Positions 1-7,937 of a stretch of DNA of 64,000 bases are shown here, piece by piece. The translations under genes were made by a program, and so were the position numbers. Within the stretch, counting starts at the first letter, position 1. Every line of letters starts with the position of its first letter. The DNA comes from Methanomassiliicoccales archaeon (GTDB taxonomy: Archaea > Thermoplasmatota > Thermoplasmata > Methanomassiliicoccales > UBA472), in assembly GCA_026394395.1 (NCBI GenBank), contig JAPKYK010000002.1, positions 1 through 64,000 on the forward strand, read 5' to 3'. Under the pieces are notes generated by a model. It ran no database searches and was not told the origin of the DNA. It was given only the letters and a program-made list of their open reading frames with translations.

Positions 1-171
1 ACCACCGGAACGCACTTCGGCGCGGTCAAATCATTATGTCAGGCCTGCCGCTCCCAGCTGCGCCGGGCGGACAAGGGGCTGTACTGCGACCTGTGCGAGG
101 CCTACGAGTCCCGCAAGGTCGCCGACGACTACGGCTTTGTCGAGACCATCCTCATAACCGGTAAGGAGTGA
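1..171 (+). CDS. C-terminal end of a zinc-ribbon protein (partial)
   Basis: The window opens inside a gene; 56 codons remain before a TGA. The visible tail has two CxxC pairs (residues 13/16 and 29/32 of the fragment) spaced like a C-terminal zinc ribbon, followed by about 25 residues without further motifs. The family cannot be told from this piece. The stop lies just upstream of the next small gene and a ThiI-type gene on the same strand, so the three may be co-transcribed. Confidence 0.6.
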   Translation, partial: TTGTHFGAVKSLCQACRSQLRRADKGLYCDLCEAYESRKVADDYGFVETILITGKE

Positions 172-185
172 GGGGGGAGTGGGTC

Positions 186-368
186 TTGGCCGAGACCAAC
201 CGCGAACTGGCCAAAGAGATACGCGAGCTTAGGGAAGAGGTTCGCCAGATGAAGGAGCTCATCGACATGCTGGTCACGCTGGTGGTGGAGAGCGACGACA
301 CTGACGAGGATGACATCTCAGACCTGCTCCTGACCGGAGGCGCGGAGGTCCCGCGCTTCAACACCTGA
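186..368 (+). CDS. small acidic coiled-coil protein, unknown function
   Basis: A 60-residue protein. Residues 1-30 are rich in Glu, Arg and Leu with heptad-like spacing, as in a short coiled coil, followed by a hydrophobic patch and an acidic stretch. The TTG at 186 is preferred because a G-rich Shine-Dalgarno-like run (about 172-179) lies 7 bases upstream. A GTG at 168 would overlap the preceding stop and has no spaced ribosome site. It ends 5 bases before the ThiI-like gene, which suggests translation from one message. I do not recognise a family. Confidence 0.5.
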   Translation: MAETNRELAKEIRELREEVRQMKELIDMLVTLVVESDDTDEDDISDLLLTGGAEVPRFNT

Positions 369-373
369 CCATC

Positions 374-1015
374 ATGAAGCTCACCGCCCTGCTCTCGGGA
401 GGCATCGATTCTCCAGTGGCCGCCTGGCTAATGGCCGAGAGGGGGGCGGAGGTGACGTTGCTGCACATGGACAACCGTCCCTTCGGCAGCGACCTGGGGG
501 TTCGTAAGGCGCAAATACTGGCCGAAGCGCTGCGCCGGGCCACCGGGCAGGAGATGCCGCTGTATATGGCCCCTCACGGCGAGAACCAGGCCATTAACAA
601 GGAGAGGTGCCACCCATCCTACCAGTGCGTGCTGTGCAAGCGGCTCATGCTGCGCACGGCCCAGGCCTTGGCCAGGCGCGTGGGCGATTCCGGCATCATC
701 ATGGGTGATTCCCTCGGCCAGGTGGCATCGCAGACCCTGAACAACATCAGGGCGGAGCAGCATGGCCTGGAGATGCCGGTGCTCCGTCCCCTCATCGGGC
801 TGGACAAACTGGAGATCGAGCGCATAGCCAAACAGATCGGGACCTACGAGATCTCCATAATGAGCGACGGGAGCAAGGATTGCACCGCCGTTCCCAGCCG
901 GGTCATAACCAGCGCCTCGCTCGACGACGTTCTGGCCGAGGAGGCCAAGGTGGACCTGGAGACCATGGCCATAATTTCCGCGGAAAAGGCGATCCGGGTC
1001 TATAGTCCAGGGTAG
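374..1015 (+). CDS. ThiI-type PP-loop sulfurtransferase, catalytic domain only
   Basis: A 213-residue protein matching the C-terminal adenylating domain of ThiI (tRNA 4-thiouridine synthase). The ATP-pyrophosphatase loop SGGIDSP is at residues 8-14 and the ThiI segment GDSLGQVASQT at 111-121. A CxxC pair at 85/88 and a Cys at 170 resemble the Cys set that holds a [3Fe-4S] cluster in archaeal ThiI lacking a rhodanese domain. The N-terminal ferredoxin-like and THUMP domains are absent, so a separate RNA-binding partner or another substrate is likely. The 3' end overlaps the convergent gene at 1000-1263 by 16 bases. Confidence 0.8.
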   Translation: MKLTALLSGGIDSPVAAWLMAERGAEVTLLHMDNRPFGSDLGVRKAQILAEALRRATGQEMPLYMAPHGENQAINKERCHPSYQCVLCKRLMLRTAQALARRVGDSGIIMGDSLGQVASQTLNNIRAEQHGLEMPVLRPLIGLDKLEIERIAKQIGTYEISIMSDGSKDCTAVPSRVITSASLDDVLAEEAKVDLETMAIISAEKAIRVYSPG

Positions 1016-1263
1016 TGGTTGCAGGACATGCCGACCTCGGGCTCGTAGATCATGTCCGCAGTGATCTTCCTGATGTACTTGGCCTGCACCCGTGAGACGT
1101 AAAGGGTGTGCTCCCCGACCTTTATAATTATGTCACTGGGCTTGGGGGATTTCAGGGCGATCGGCAGCAGGACCGGTCCGGAACAGGAGGTGCATATGCG
1201 ATGGTCCCCTCCGTTCTTCATGATATAATTGATCACCATCTGGTCAACAGCTATCTCCGACAT
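1000..1263 (-). CDS. conserved-looking small protein, unknown
   Basis: An 87-residue protein with one CxxC at residues 24/27 and a final Cys-His-containing tail (SCNHYPGL). The open frame continues upstream but composition changes there. The ATG at 1263 has a purine-rich site (GGGACGA) before it and a TATA-like box 28 bases upstream (1287-1295), so this start fits a near-leaderless message. Divergent from nob1 and convergent with the ThiI-like gene. No family recognised. Confidence 0.6.
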   Translation of the reverse strand: MSEIAVDQMVINYIMKNGGDHRICTSCSGPVLLPIALKSPKPSDIIIKVGEHTLYVSRVQAKYIRKITADMIYEPEVGMSCNHYPGL

Positions 1264-1286
1264 TCGTCCCGCTTTAACGATAGCTC

Positions 1287-1295
1287 GTATATAAG
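1287..1295 (-). promoter_or_regulatory. TATA-like box for the gene at 1000-1263
   Basis: On the minus strand the sequence reads CTTATATAC, centred about 28 bases before the ATG at 1263, the usual archaeal TATA-to-start distance. Confidence 0.45.
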
Positions 1296-1357
1296 ATGAA
1301 CGAAGGAAGGCCCTGAAAAAGGCAAACTTATTCAGCGCCGCAGATGATAACCGAGGC

Positions 1358-1822
1358 GTGAAGGTGGTTTTGGACACTTCGGCCCTGTTCTCGTTGGAAC
1401 AGGTGCCCCAGGACTGGGAGGCCTTCGTCACCGAAGGGGTGCTGGGCGAGCTAGAGAAGTACGGCGACCGCCGGGCGGACCATCTGCTGCCCATGCTCAA
1501 GGTCTCCCAGGCCACCTCCCGTACCCTGGGGGCGGTCAGGAAAGCGTCCAAAGGTACGGGCGACTCAGCGCGTCTCTCTCCGGTGGACGTGGAGGTGTTG
1601 GCCCTGGCCTTGGAGCTTAAGGCCAGCGTGGTGACCGACGATTATTCCATCCAGAACCTGGCCGTGGTGCTGGGGATAGATTACATGCCCCTGGGCATGA
1701 AAGGGATAACCAAGGTCATCAGGTGGAACTATCTGTGCACCGGGTGCGGGAAGGTCTTCAAGGAACAGCATCCCGATTGCCCGATCTGCGGCTCGCCTTT
1801 GAGGACCACGCGCAGAAAGTGA
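1358..1822 (+). CDS. nob1: rRNA maturation endonuclease Nob1
   Basis: A 154-residue protein with an N-terminal PIN nuclease domain (acidic residues D6, E31/E33, D77 and D94/D95) and a C-terminal zinc ribbon (C127/C130 and C141/C144). This is the archaeal Nob1 layout and usual length. Nob1 trims the 3' end of 16S rRNA precursor in the small ribosomal subunit. Start is GTG at 1358, with an AT-rich box near 1322-1331 that would give an almost leaderless transcript. Its stop abuts the convergent proC stop with no space. Confidence 0.85.
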   Translation: MKVVLDTSALFSLEQVPQDWEAFVTEGVLGELEKYGDRRADHLLPMLKVSQATSRTLGAVRKASKGTGDSARLSPVDVEVLALALELKASVVTDDYSIQNLAVVLGIDYMPLGMKGITKVIRWNYLCTGCGKVFKEQHPDCPICGSPLRTTRRK

Positions 1823-2644
1823 TCAGCTCTTCCCGCCCAGCTCCTCGCTTTTCTTGGCCGCGGCCTCCACGGCATCGATGAAGGCGCCGCGCACGGCCGC
1901 TTCCTCCAATACTCTGAGGCCTTCGATGGTCGTACCACCCGGCGAGGTCACCATGTCCTTGAGCTCACCAGGGTGTTTTCTGGTCTCCAGGTAGGTCTTC
2001 CCCGCCCCCAGGACCGTCTGGGCGGCCAATTGCAGCGCGACGTCTCGGGGCAGGCCGGCCAAGACCCCACCGTCGGCCATGGCCTCGATGACCATGTATA
2101 TGTAGGCCGGGCCGCTGCCGCTGAGGCCGGTGACCGCATCCAGGAGCTTCTCGTCCAAGCAGAAGGCCACCCCCACGGAATTGAGGATGCTCTGCACGGT
2201 CTCCTTGTCCTCCTTCTTGGCCGAGCGGCCCAGAGCGAAACCGGAGGCCGAAGCGCCGACCAGGCAGGGCTGGTTGGGCATGACCCGGACCACGCGCACA
2301 CCCCGGTTGAGGTGCGATTCTATAAGAGAGATCCTAACGCCTGCGGCAATGGATATGATCAGGTGTGACTCTTTGAGGTACGGCTTCAGCTCGTCGAGGA
2401 CCGGTCCCACATGGTACGGCTTGACCGCCAAGATGACCACGTCCGAGAAATGCACCACCTCGATGTTGTCCGAGACCGTCTGCACACCGACGGTCTTGGT
2501 TATAAAGTCCCTCCGTTCCGAAACGATCTCGCTCGCTATGATGTCCTCAGCCTTGGCCATCCCGGCCGAGATGATGCCCTTCATCATGGCCTCGGCCATG
2601 TTGCCCGCACCGACGAATCCGATCTTCATTCTTTCACCTGCCAT
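1823..2644 (-). CDS. proC: pyrroline-5-carboxylate reductase
   Basis: Last step of proline synthesis: NAD(P)H-dependent reduction of pyrroline-5-carboxylate. The 273-residue protein has an N-terminal Rossmann motif ([12 protein letters not shown], residues 8-19) and the C-terminal ProC signature region ending [11 protein letters not shown] chose ATG 2644 because GGAGGG lies 6 bases upstream; ATG 2629 is a weaker alternative, and an open frame to 2725 has no ribosome site. Divergent from the fpo operon across a very AT-rich gap. Confidence 0.9.
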   Translation of the reverse strand: MAGERMKIGFVGAGNMAEAMMKGIISAGMAKAEDIIASEIVSERRDFITKTVGVQTVSDNIEVVHFSDVVILAVKPYHVGPVLDELKPYLKESHLIISIAAGVRISLIESHLNRGVRVVRVMPNQPCLVGASASGFALGRSAKKEDKETVQSILNSVGVAFCLDEKLLDAVTGLSGSGPAYIYMVIEAMADGGVLAGLPRDVALQLAAQTVLGAGKTYLETRKHPGELKDMVTSPGGTTIEGLRVLEEAAVRGAFIDAVEAAAKKSEELGGKS

Positions 2645-2878
2645 TGGCAGCCCTCCCTCTATCCTCACTATCATATTAATCCGATTTGGTGTGATGTGAC
2701 GCCAGATGCAGAGCAGGCTCCGCATCGATGAGATGATTTAACTCATGTGTATTAATATCTCCTTGCTTTTTTCCCGAGTTAACAGGGCTTTAATTTTAAT
2801 TTTATATAATTTAAAATATTTAACTTGCTGGTCATGTTAAAAAATGTTTCATAAAAAGGCCCCATCAAATCTCAAAAG

Positions 2879-2886
2879 TTTAAATA
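2879..2886 (+). promoter_or_regulatory. TATA box of the fpo operon
   Basis: TTTAAATA preceded by a purine-rich stretch (AAAAG, BRE-like). Its centre is about 26 bases before the fpoA ATG at 2909, so the transcript should start at or next to the A of the start codon (leaderless). The 264-base divergent gap (2645-2908) is the most AT-rich stretch I saw and holds no gene. Confidence 0.65.
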
Positions 2887-2908
2887 AAGGAAGCATTATC
2901 CCCCTACA

Positions 2909-3268
2909 ATGCTCGTAGACGACTATTTCCCGGTTGCAATGTTTGCTCTGGTGGCTTTACTGATTCCCTTTATTGCCATTTTCATGGGAAAGCTATTCAG
3001 GCCGACGAAGCACGCTGAGCTGAGAGAATCCACCTACGAGTGCGGTGAGAGGCCTATCGGAGTGGCCCAGATCCAGTTCCATGTTCAATTCTATATCTAC
3101 GCCATCATCTTCGTGGCCTTTGACATCGTCACGGTTTTTCTGCTTGTTTGGGCCATGTCCTTTGAAGGACTCTCCGAGATCGCGAAAATCTCTGCGATCG
3201 CATTCCTCATCATCCTGCTCGTGGGAGTATACTACTCATTGAAGAAGGAGAGGATATTGTGGATATAG
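2909..3268 (+). CDS. fpoA: Fpo/Nuo-like complex subunit A
   Basis: A 119-residue membrane protein with three hydrophobic helices, first gene of the 10-kb operon. It has the NuoA-type loop after helix 1 (STYECGE, around residues 41-47) and an [12 protein letters not shown] helix. In complex I relatives this subunit, with H and the membrane ends of J and K, joins the peripheral arm to the proton-pumping arm. The ATG directly follows the promoter with no leader. The end overlaps fpoB by 10 bases. Confidence 0.9.
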   Translation: MLVDDYFPVAMFALVALLIPFIAIFMGKLFRPTKHAELRESTYECGERPIGVAQIQFHVQFYIYAIIFVAFDIVTVFLLVWAMSFEGLSEIAKISAIAFLIILLVGVYYSLKKERILWI

Positions 3269-3681
3269 ACCTGTCATTCAACGCCATGACCATGACCGCC
3301 AAGCAGTTCGGCGAGATGACGAAGAACTTCGTCCGCGAGACCATGGTGGCTACGGGCGGAAAGAAAGCCATTGATAAGCTGACCGCCCCCATATGGTCCT
3401 GGGGCCAGAGAAACTCGGTCTATCCGCTGCACTTCGGTATAGCGAAGGCCCTGTACGAGCAGATGCCTTCGCCCAAGTGGGTTGTCGCCATGGGCGAGTG
3501 CACAATATCCGGCGGCCCTTGGTATGACGCCTATAATGTCATTCAGGGCGCGGACACGTTCATTCCCGTGGACATATACATACCTGGATGCCCTACCCGC
3601 CCCGAAGCCATGATTCAAGGCTTCAATATGCTCAACCGCAAGATGACTGCTGAGAACCGCGGCAGCTTCCTGGACGATTGA
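3259..3681 (+). CDS. fpoB: Fpo/Nuo-like subunit B with internal deletion of the tandem-Cys segment
   Basis: Subunit B normally binds cluster N2, the last Fe-S centre before the quinone or phenazine. Here 140 residues match the family at both ends: [15 protein letters not shown] early, then [16 protein letters not shown] and the later PGCPTRPEA. Between FGIA and KALYEQMP about 48 residues are missing compared with the recalled family pattern, including the paired cysteines that give two of the four N2 ligands. The Cys in MGEC and in PGCP remain. The reading frame is intact. Start is GTG 3259, with a GAAGGAGAGGA ribosome site inside fpoA. Either a real in-frame loss or a sequencing/assembly collapse. 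Confidence 0.8.
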   Translation: MDIDLSFNAMTMTAKQFGEMTKNFVRETMVATGGKKAIDKLTAPIWSWGQRNSVYPLHFGIAKALYEQMPSPKWVVAMGECTISGGPWYDAYNVIQGADTFIPVDIYIPGCPTRPEAMIQGFNMLNRKMTAENRGSFLDD

Positions 3682-3690
3682 GGTGTTGCA

Positions 3691-4167
3691 ATGAGCCAAG
3701 TCATCGTTTACGACAAGCCCGACCGGTCCGAAGAAGAGGTCGCCAACGCCATAAAGTCCAAGTTCCCTGCGGTGGAGGTCGTCAAGGTCGCTCCCCGCAA
3801 CATCGTGCTCAAGGTGGGCCGGGAATCGTTCTTGGACATGTGCAAGTTCATGAAGGACGAGCTGTCCTTCGAGCACACCTCCTGCGTCAGTCCGGTCGAC
3901 TACCTGGACCATTTCACCGTTGCCTATCACATATCCTCGTGGGCCAACCACGTTATGGCCGAGGTCCTAGTGGACCTCCCCCGCGACGATCCCACCGTGG
4001 ACTCGATCACCCCGTTATGGGGTGGCGCCAACTGGCATGAGAGGGAGGCGTTCGACCTCATGGGTGTCGTTTTCAAGGGACACCCTGACCTGCGCCGCAT
4101 CATGCTCCCCGAGGAGTTCAAGTTCCACCCCCTGAGAAAGGACTTCCATGTTGGAAGGAGGGTCTGA
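3691..4167 (+). CDS. fpoC: Fpo/Nuo-like complex subunit C (30 kDa)
   Basis: 158 residues. The C-terminal half carries the NuoC signature: [20 protein letters not shown] followed by HPLRKDF. It is a peripheral-arm subunit that packs against subunit D and has no cofactor. Length fits a free-standing FpoC, not the fused NuoCD form. ATG 3691 follows a GAGGTG site. The stop lies one base before the chosen fpoD start. Confidence 0.9.
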   Translation: MSQVIVYDKPDRSEEEVANAIKSKFPAVEVVKVAPRNIVLKVGRESFLDMCKFMKDELSFEHTSCVSPVDYLDHFTVAYHISSWANHVMAEVLVDLPRDDPTVDSITPLWGGANWHEREAFDLMGVVFKGHPDLRRIMLPEEFKFHPLRKDFHVGRRV

Positions 4168-4168
4168 G

Positions 4169-5254
4169 ATGTCTGATGAGATGTGGGTCAACATGGGTCC
4201 CCAGCACCCCTTCAACCATGGTCTGTGGAACCTCAGGGTAAGGCTCAATGGAGAGACCATAACCGCAGCAGAGCCGATCATCGGCTACCTGCACAGGGGC
4301 TGGGAGAAGATGGTGGAGAACCGCACCTACTCGCAGATAGTCCCCCTCGCTGACCGTCTGTGCTATGGGTCGTCCCTGTCCTGGAATCACCTTTATTGCT
4401 TGTCCGCGGAGAGACTTTACGGCATCGAGGCTCCAGAAAGGGCCAAATACATCCGCGTGGCCGCCTTGGAACTACAACGCATCACCTCTCACTTGACATG
4501 GCTGATGGCCGTCGGTACCGACCTCGGCAGCTACACCATCATGACCTGGACCATCAGGGAGAGGGAGCTGTTCCTCGACCTCCTGTGCCAATTGAGCGGC
4601 GCGCGCATGACCTACAACTTCACACGCATCGGCGGGGTCAGGAACGATCTGCCAGAGAATTTCGAGCGTGATGTCAACCGCGTGCTGGACGAGTTCGAGA
4701 AGCGCCTGCGCGACATGGAGGCGCTGTGCGACGAGAACGAGCCGTTCCGCATGAGGACCGTCGGCATCGGGAAGATGAGCGCCGAAATGGCCATCAACCT
4801 GGGGCTGACCGGCCCTATCATGAGGGCCAGCGGCGTGGACATGGACCTGCGTCGCCTCGACCCGTACGAAGTGTACGAGGACATGAAGTTCGAGGTCTGC
4901 GTGGCCACGGATGGCGATGTGTATTCACGATACCGCGTACGCATTGACGAGATGCGCGAGAGCGCGAAGATCGTCCGCCAGGCCTTGGCCGAGATGCCCA
5001 AGGGCCCCATCCGGGTCAAGGTGTCCAGATGCCCTCCGAAGGGAACGGTCGCCTGCCGTGTGGAAGACCCCCGCGGAGAATCGCTAATGTACATCGTAAG
5101 CGACGGTACGGAAAAGCCCTACCGCCTGAAGGTGCGCTCGCCGAACTTCGTCAACTTGTCCGCCTCCCCGCCCATGCTAGTTGGGTTCAAGATATCCGAT
5201 GTCCCGGCCATCATGGGAATGATGGACATGTGCATAGGAGAAACGGACAGGTGA
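4169..5254 (+). CDS. fpoD: Fpo/Nuo-like complex subunit D (49 kDa)
   Basis: 361 residues, homologous to the large subunit of [NiFe] hydrogenases without the nickel site. The N-terminal MGPQHP motif (residues 8-13 from the chosen start) and the C-terminal DVPAIMGMMDMCIGETDR region, ending in the usual Asp-Arg, are both present, so the protein is complete. With subunit B it forms the quinone/phenazine-reducing site. ATG 4169 is favoured over ATG 4148 because GGAAGGAGGG lies 7 bases before it. Confidence 0.92.
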   Translation: MSDEMWVNMGPQHPFNHGLWNLRVRLNGETITAAEPIIGYLHRGWEKMVENRTYSQIVPLADRLCYGSSLSWNHLYCLSAERLYGIEAPERAKYIRVAALELQRITSHLTWLMAVGTDLGSYTIMTWTIRERELFLDLLCQLSGARMTYNFTRIGGVRNDLPENFERDVNRVLDEFEKRLRDMEALCDENEPFRMRTVGIGKMSAEMAINLGLTGPIMRASGVDMDLRRLDPYEVYEDMKFEVCVATDGDVYSRYRVRIDEMRESAKIVRQALAEMPKGPIRVKVSRCPPKGTVACRVEDPRGESLMYIVSDGTEKPYRLKVRSPNFVNLSASPPMLVGFKISDVPAIMGMMDMCIGETDR

Positions 5255-5258
5255 TCAA

Positions 5259-6344
5259 ATGTCGACTCTCTATTTTGAACTGACAAATTTCACCGAGTGG
5301 CTGCTAGGATTGGTCGCCGCGCTCATCGACTGGACAAAACTGAGCTTCCTGAGCGGTCTGGCCGACTGGGTGGAGTCCGAGCCGGTGGTCACCGCCGTGG
5401 CCACTTTGTTGGTCGTAGCGATATTTTTGATCACTGCGATGATGTTCGGCCTATGCTTCATATGGCAGGAAAGGAAGTTCCTGGGAAGGTTCATGGACCG
5501 CCGCGGTACCCAGGTGGGCCTGCTCGGTTTCTTCCAGAACTTCGCTGACGGTATCAAGGTCATCCTGAAGGAGCACATCGTTCCCAAGGACTCCGACCAT
5601 GCCCTTTTCGAAATGGCCATATTCACATACCTGGCCTCGACCTTCATGCTCTTCGGATGCATTCCGTTCAGCGATAACTTCTACGTGATAAATGTCAACC
5701 TGGCCGTGCTGCTCGGAATAGCCATCTTCTCCTTCGGACCGTTCAGCATCCTGATCGGTGGATGGGCGTCCAACAACAAGTTCACCCTGATCGGCGGTAT
5801 GAGGGCTGCCGCCCAGCTGATTGCCCTGGAGATACCGCTCCTGCTGTGCGTCGTCTCTGTCGTCGTGCTGACCGGTGACCTTTCGTTCGTTGGTATAGTA
5901 TCCTGGCAAGAGCATAACATCTGGCTCATTGTACCTCTGTGCATCGGTGCGCTCACGTTCTTCGTGGCCGCTGTAGGTGAGTCTGAGCGTGTCCCGTTCG
6001 ACCTGCCTGAGGCCGAGGCCGAGCTCGTCGAAGGATGGGCCACTGAATACGGCGATGTAAGATGGGGCCTGCAAATGGCCTCCGATTACTTCCGCGCCTA
6101 CATCCTGTGTGGTCTGTTCACCATGCTCTTCCTGGGCGGATGGGCCGGCCCCGAGTTCATATGGGCCGAGATATGGTACCTTGCCAAGACCTTCATCGTG
6201 TTCTTCTTCTTCATCTGGGTCAGGGCTGCCACTGTGAGGATCAGGACCGACCAGATATTGAAGATGGGCTGGAGGAGACTCCTTCCCCTGGCCGTGATTA
6301 ACCTGCTCATAGCTATAGCCCTTAAGGTCGCGGAGGTGTTCTGA
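5259..6344 (+). CDS. fpoH: Fpo/Nuo-like complex subunit H
   Basis: A 361-residue membrane protein with about eight to nine helices. It contains the NuoH loops ERKFLGRFMDRRGTQVG (near residue 70) and ESERVPFDLPEAEAELVEG (near residue 245), the acidic loop that lines the quinone or phenazine channel. This subunit links the redox arm to the pump modules. The last base of its stop is the first base of the fpoI start (TGATG), indicating coupled translation. Confidence 0.93.
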   Translation: MSTLYFELTNFTEWLLGLVAALIDWTKLSFLSGLADWVESEPVVTAVATLLVVAIFLITAMMFGLCFIWQERKFLGRFMDRRGTQVGLLGFFQNFADGIKVILKEHIVPKDSDHALFEMAIFTYLASTFMLFGCIPFSDNFYVINVNLAVLLGIAIFSFGPFSILIGGWASNNKFTLIGGMRAAAQLIALEIPLLLCVVSVVVLTGDLSFVGIVSWQEHNIWLIVPLCIGALTFFVAAVGESERVPFDLPEAEAELVEGWATEYGDVRWGLQMASDYFRAYILCGLFTMLFLGGWAGPEFIWAEIWYLAKTFIVFFFFIWVRAATVRIRTDQILKMGWRRLLPLAVINLLIAIALKVAEVF

Positions 6345-7096
6345 TGAGGATGGAGGAAAGGACTTACACGAAGGCGGACCATCTTCGACCTACTGGATAC
6401 GTATTGAAGACCATGAAGGTCACCTTCAAAGGCCTGGTACGGGCCACTAAGAACCGTCCCTGCACCATCCTGTACCCATGGGAGAAGCTGATATACCCCG
6501 ACAACTTCCGAGGCCGCCCCGGGATCGTCCTGGAGAGGTGCATAGGCTGCGCCCGCTGCGCCAGGGAGTGCCCGAACCAGTGCATCGAGATGGTGCAGGT
6601 GGAACTTCCTAACGTGGGCAAGGTCAAGCGCCCCCAGGTGAACGTCGGACGTTGCATGATGTGCGGCAATTGCGCCGAGGCCTGCCCGACCAATGCCATG
6701 ATCGTCACCCCGGAGTTCGAGCTGGCATCATACAACCGCGCCGCCCTGATCTACGACCCGATCAAGCTGCAGCACCCTTACAAGCCCGGATATGAGGTGA
6801 ACTATCAGTTCGCCTTGCTCTCCGAGATGAAGGGAGGCGAGGTCAAGACCTACGCCAAGAACGACCATAACGTTCATGACACCATCCAGCTGGAGGGCAC
6901 CAAGTGCATCTCCTGCGGAAGGTGCGCCAAGACCTGCCCTGCCGGAGCTATCGAGATGGTCGAGACCGGCGAGATCAACCAAAAGACCAAAAAGCCGATA
7001 AAGCACCCCAAGTTCGAAAACACCAAGTGTGTGGTCTGCGAGCAATGCGTCGATGTGTGTCCTAAATCGGCCCTTTCCGTCAAGGAGGTGTTGTGA
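6344..7096 (+). CDS. fpoI: Fpo/Nuo-like subunit I with four [4Fe-4S] motifs
   Basis: Subunit I normally holds two [4Fe-4S] clusters (N6a, N6b) and is about 130-180 residues. This one has 250 residues and four CxxCxxCxxxC motifs: C66/69/72/76, C104/107/110/114, C188/191/194/198 and C229/232/235/239. The first pair is the normal NuoI core; the second pair is an added 2[4Fe-4S] ferredoxin-like domain after a linker of about 70 residues. Since FpoF and NuoEFG are missing, the extra domain may extend the wire for direct ferredoxin oxidation (inference). CGGAGGTG lies 5 bases before the ATG. Confidence 0.9.
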   Translation: MRMEERTYTKADHLRPTGYVLKTMKVTFKGLVRATKNRPCTILYPWEKLIYPDNFRGRPGIVLERCIGCARCARECPNQCIEMVQVELPNVGKVKRPQVNVGRCMMCGNCAEACPTNAMIVTPEFELASYNRAALIYDPIKLQHPYKPGYEVNYQFALLSEMKGGEVKTYAKNDHNVHDTIQLEGTKCISCGRCAKTCPAGAIEMVETGEINQKTKKPIKHPKFENTKCVVCEQCVDVCPKSALSVKEVL

Positions 7097-7389
7097 TGGA
7101 CCTCGACCTGTTGTTCTTCCTGATATTCTCAGGCCTGACCGTAGGATGCGCCGTCATGGTGCTGGCAACCAAGGACATCGTGCGCAGCGTGGTGTGGCTG
7201 GCGGCCACGTTCCTCGGCGTGGGCATAATCTATCTATTCCTGAACGCAGAATACCTGTTCCTCATCCAGATACTGGTGTACGTTGGCGCCATCAACGTCC
7301 TGATACTCTTCGGTATCATGCTAACCAAGCGTCGCATGATCGGCGCGGATAAATGCGATGACGAACCCAAAGGGAGGCGGTCGCCGTGA
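7096..7389 (+). CDS. fpoJ: Fpo/Nuo-like subunit J, N-terminal half
   Basis: 97 residues with three membrane helices, matching the first half of NuoJ, including the helix IQILVYVGAINVLILFGIML. In Methanosarcina fpoJ is also split in two genes. ATG 7096 is preferred to GTG 7093 because AAGGAGGTG ends 5 bases before it. The 3' end overlaps the next half-gene by 4 bases. Confidence 0.87.
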   Translation: MDLDLLFFLIFSGLTVGCAVMVLATKDIVRSVVWLAATFLGVGIIYLFLNAEYLFLIQILVYVGAINVLILFGIMLTKRRMIGADKCDDEPKGRRSP

Positions 7390-7634
7390 AGTACGATGAG
7401 ATCACGAAGATAATGGTCTACAAGGTGCTCCTGGCAGGTCTCCTGCTTGAGTTGATGCTGTTCTCCATCTTCTCCGTCGAATGGGGCGATGCGGGCAACA
7501 CGCTAATCGATACCGCCACCGTCGGAATGGCGGTCTTCAACGACTACGGGGTGGCCGTGCTCATGTTGGGCCTGCTTCTCCTCTCCGCTATCTTGGGCGG
7601 CGTCTTCATCGCACAGGAGGATGATGAGGAATGA
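7386..7634 (+). CDS. Fpo/Nuo-like subunit J, C-terminal half
   Basis: 82 residues with two membrane helices. The segment containing DYGVAVLMLGLLLLSAILGG is the usual C-terminal part of NuoJ (the helix after the periplasmic loop). Start is GTG 7386, overlapping the stop of the preceding half-gene, so the two halves are made together and must assemble as one subunit. The end overlaps fpoK (ATGA). Confidence 0.85.
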   Translation: MKYDEITKIMVYKVLLAGLLLELMLFSIFSVEWGDAGNTLIDTATVGMAVFNDYGVAVLMLGLLLLSAILGGVFIAQEDDEE

Positions 7635-7936
7635 ACATACCTCTGGAATACATACTGATGCTATCTTCATCCCTGTTCGTCATCGGGGCGGCCGGGGTAA
7701 TACTGAAGAAGAACGCCATCGTCGTGCTGATGTCCATTGAGATCATGCTCAACGCCGCGAACATCAACCTGGTGGCCTTCTCCTCGAACCTGGGCGACGC
7801 TCAGGGACAGGCCTTCGCCCTGTTCTCCATAGGCATCGCCGCGGCCGAAGTGACCGTGGCTCTGGCCATACTGCTCAACCTGAACAAGCTGAGGAAGACC
7901 GTGAACGTGGACGACATCAACCTATTAAGGTGGTAA
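7631..7936 (+). CDS. fpoK: Fpo/Nuo-like complex subunit K
   Basis: 101 residues and three helices, the normal NuoK length. The membrane glutamates of the family are visible in SIEIMLNAANINLV and in the AAEVTVALAI helix. The subunit carries part of the proton path beside the antiporter-like subunits. ATG 7631 overlaps the upstream stop by four bases. Confidence 0.92.
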   Translation: MNIPLEYILMLSSSLFVIGAAGVILKKNAIVVLMSIEIMLNAANINLVAFSSNLGDAQGQAFALFSIGIAAAEVTVALAILLNLNKLRKTVNVDDINLLRW

Positions 7937-7937
7937 A

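Noticed and set aside
1264-1551. Upstream extension of the minus-strand gene at 1000-1263
   Set aside because: The added part is Ser/Arg-rich shadow sequence over nob1 and would bypass the TATA-like box and ATG at 1263.
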